From contig JAQGMD010000439.1 of assembly GCA_028292565.1 (NCBI GenBank), positions 1 through 6,276 of the forward strand: 6,276 nt of DNA, read 5' to 3'. Below are positions 5,787 to 6,276 of the stretch, one piece after another. The position numbers were made by a program, and so were the translations under genes. The notes beneath the pieces were generated by a model. It did not search any database, was not told the DNA's origin, and was given only the letters and a program-made list of their open reading frames with translations. Position 1 is the stretch's first letter. The number at the start of each line of letters is the position of its first letter. Source of the stretch: Burkholderia sp. GTDB taxonomy: Bacteria > Pseudomonadota > Gammaproteobacteria > Burkholderiales > Burkholderiaceae.

Positions 5787-6276
5787 TTGAAAAAATCTTT
5801 TGTTGCCGCAGCGCTGGCGCTGGCATTGTCTGCGGTCGCGCATGCACAGAACTTCCCCACCAAGCCGATACGGATAATCGTTCCGAATCCCGCAGGAGGC
5901 ACGGTGGACCTGCTGCCACGGATTCTCAGCGAAAAGCTTCAAGCCAAGTGGGGGCAGCCCGTGATCGTCGATAACCGACCCGGCGCGGCAGGGAACATCG
6001 GCGCCGAAATGACGTTCCGAGCTGAGCCGGACGGTCATACCCTGCTCGTCGCGCCCCCCCCGGCGCTGGTCATCAACCAGAGTCTGTATCCAAAACTAAG
6101 CTTTGACCCGGCGAAGTTTGTACCCGTCACCATTATTGCTACAGTCCCGAATGCGCTGCTGGTACATCCAAAAGTACCGGCCACCAACGTACAAGAATTC
6201 ATCGCCTACGCCAAAGCGAACGGCTCCAACCTGAACTACGCCTCGCAGGGGAACGGTTCGACCACGCACCTGACGG
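5787..6276 (+). CDS. Bug-family (tripartite tricarboxylate transporter) substrate-binding protein, 3' end missing
   Basis: A periplasmic solute receptor of the TctC/Bug family, which binds small carboxylates or related molecules. The first 163 residues are visible of the 320 or so usual for the family. From TTG 5787 it begins with a textbook signal peptide, MKKSFVAAALALALSAVAHA, cleaved before Gln21. Next comes the family's opening block: FPTKPIRIIVPNPAGGTVDL (23-42), then QPVIVDNRPGAAGNIGAEM and the PDGHTLLVAPPPALVINQSL segment. PTKPIR-IIVP-PAGG-D and NRPGA-GNIG are the ligand-contact signatures of the fold. Such genes are greatly expanded and often orphaned in Bordetella, Cupriavidus and relatives, so the lack of adjacent membrane subunits here is not odd. 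The ligand is unknown. Its own promoter and leader are present, so it is independent of the IS. A C8 run at 6054-6061 falls in an Ala-Pro-Pro-Pro-Ala stretch and the frame continues correctly through it. Confidence 0.92.
   Translation, partial: MKKSFVAAALALALSAVAHAQNFPTKPIRIIVPNPAGGTVDLLPRILSEKLQAKWGQPVIVDNRPGAAGNIGAEMTFRAEPDGHTLLVAPPPALVINQSLYPKLSFDPAKFVPVTIIATVPNALLVHPKVPATNVQEFIAYAKANGSNLNYASQGNGSTTHLT

Noticed and set aside
6054..6061. C8 run in the Bug receptor gene as a phase-variation tract
   Set aside because: The frame is intact through it and it encodes a plausible Pro stretch for this family; one homopolymer in GC-rich DNA is not evidence of switching.

Overview
The window looks like a piece of a betaproteobacterial chromosome, probably Burkholderiales. 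The reasons are moderately high GC, a Bug-family (tripartite tricarboxylate transporter) periplasmic receptor gene, and a REP-type imperfect palindrome of a kind I remember as common in Beta- and Gammaproteobacteria. I infer this from gene families only; there is no rRNA or core marker gene here.

Left part (1-2596): a three-gene ABC transporter operon on the + strand. It starts, cut by the window edge, with a periplasmic substrate-binding protein of the NMT1/SsuA/TauA type that carries an OmpA-like peptidoglycan-binding domain at its C-terminus. A permease (975-1769) and an ATPase (1766-2596, overlapping by ATGA) follow. The ATPase has all its motifs. The fused OmpA domain keeps the Asp/Arg pair expected to hold peptidoglycan, so the receptor is probably anchored to the cell wall. 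The substrate cannot be read from the sequence.

Middle part (2597-3900): a decaying stretch. A 23-codon reading frame with its own ribosome binding site follows the ATPase and may be the stump of a lost fourth cistron. Next is a small XRE/HTH regulator broken by a one-base frameshift near 2872. An intact four-helix membrane protein of unknown function (3234-3644) comes after it, and then the first 56 codons of an IS4-family transposase.

Insertion sequence (about 3884-5548): an IS701-family element with 33-bp inverted repeats (31/33 matching, 26 bp perfect core) and one long transposase gene on the - strand. The transposase stop codon lies inside the left repeat. An A8 run in the gene coincides with a short segment that seems to be read out of frame relative to the family, so this copy may be impaired or recoded.

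Right part (5549-6276): a REP-like hairpin, a good sigma70-type promoter (TTGACA-N16-GATACT), and the 5' half of a Bug-family solute receptor gene that starts with TTG and runs off the window.

No CRISPR array, tRNA or rRNA gene was seen. I found no clear new multi-gene system. The most unusual biology is the wall-anchored ABC receptor operon with a nearby orphan membrane protein; the most unusual sequence structure is in the IS element (ends and A8 site).
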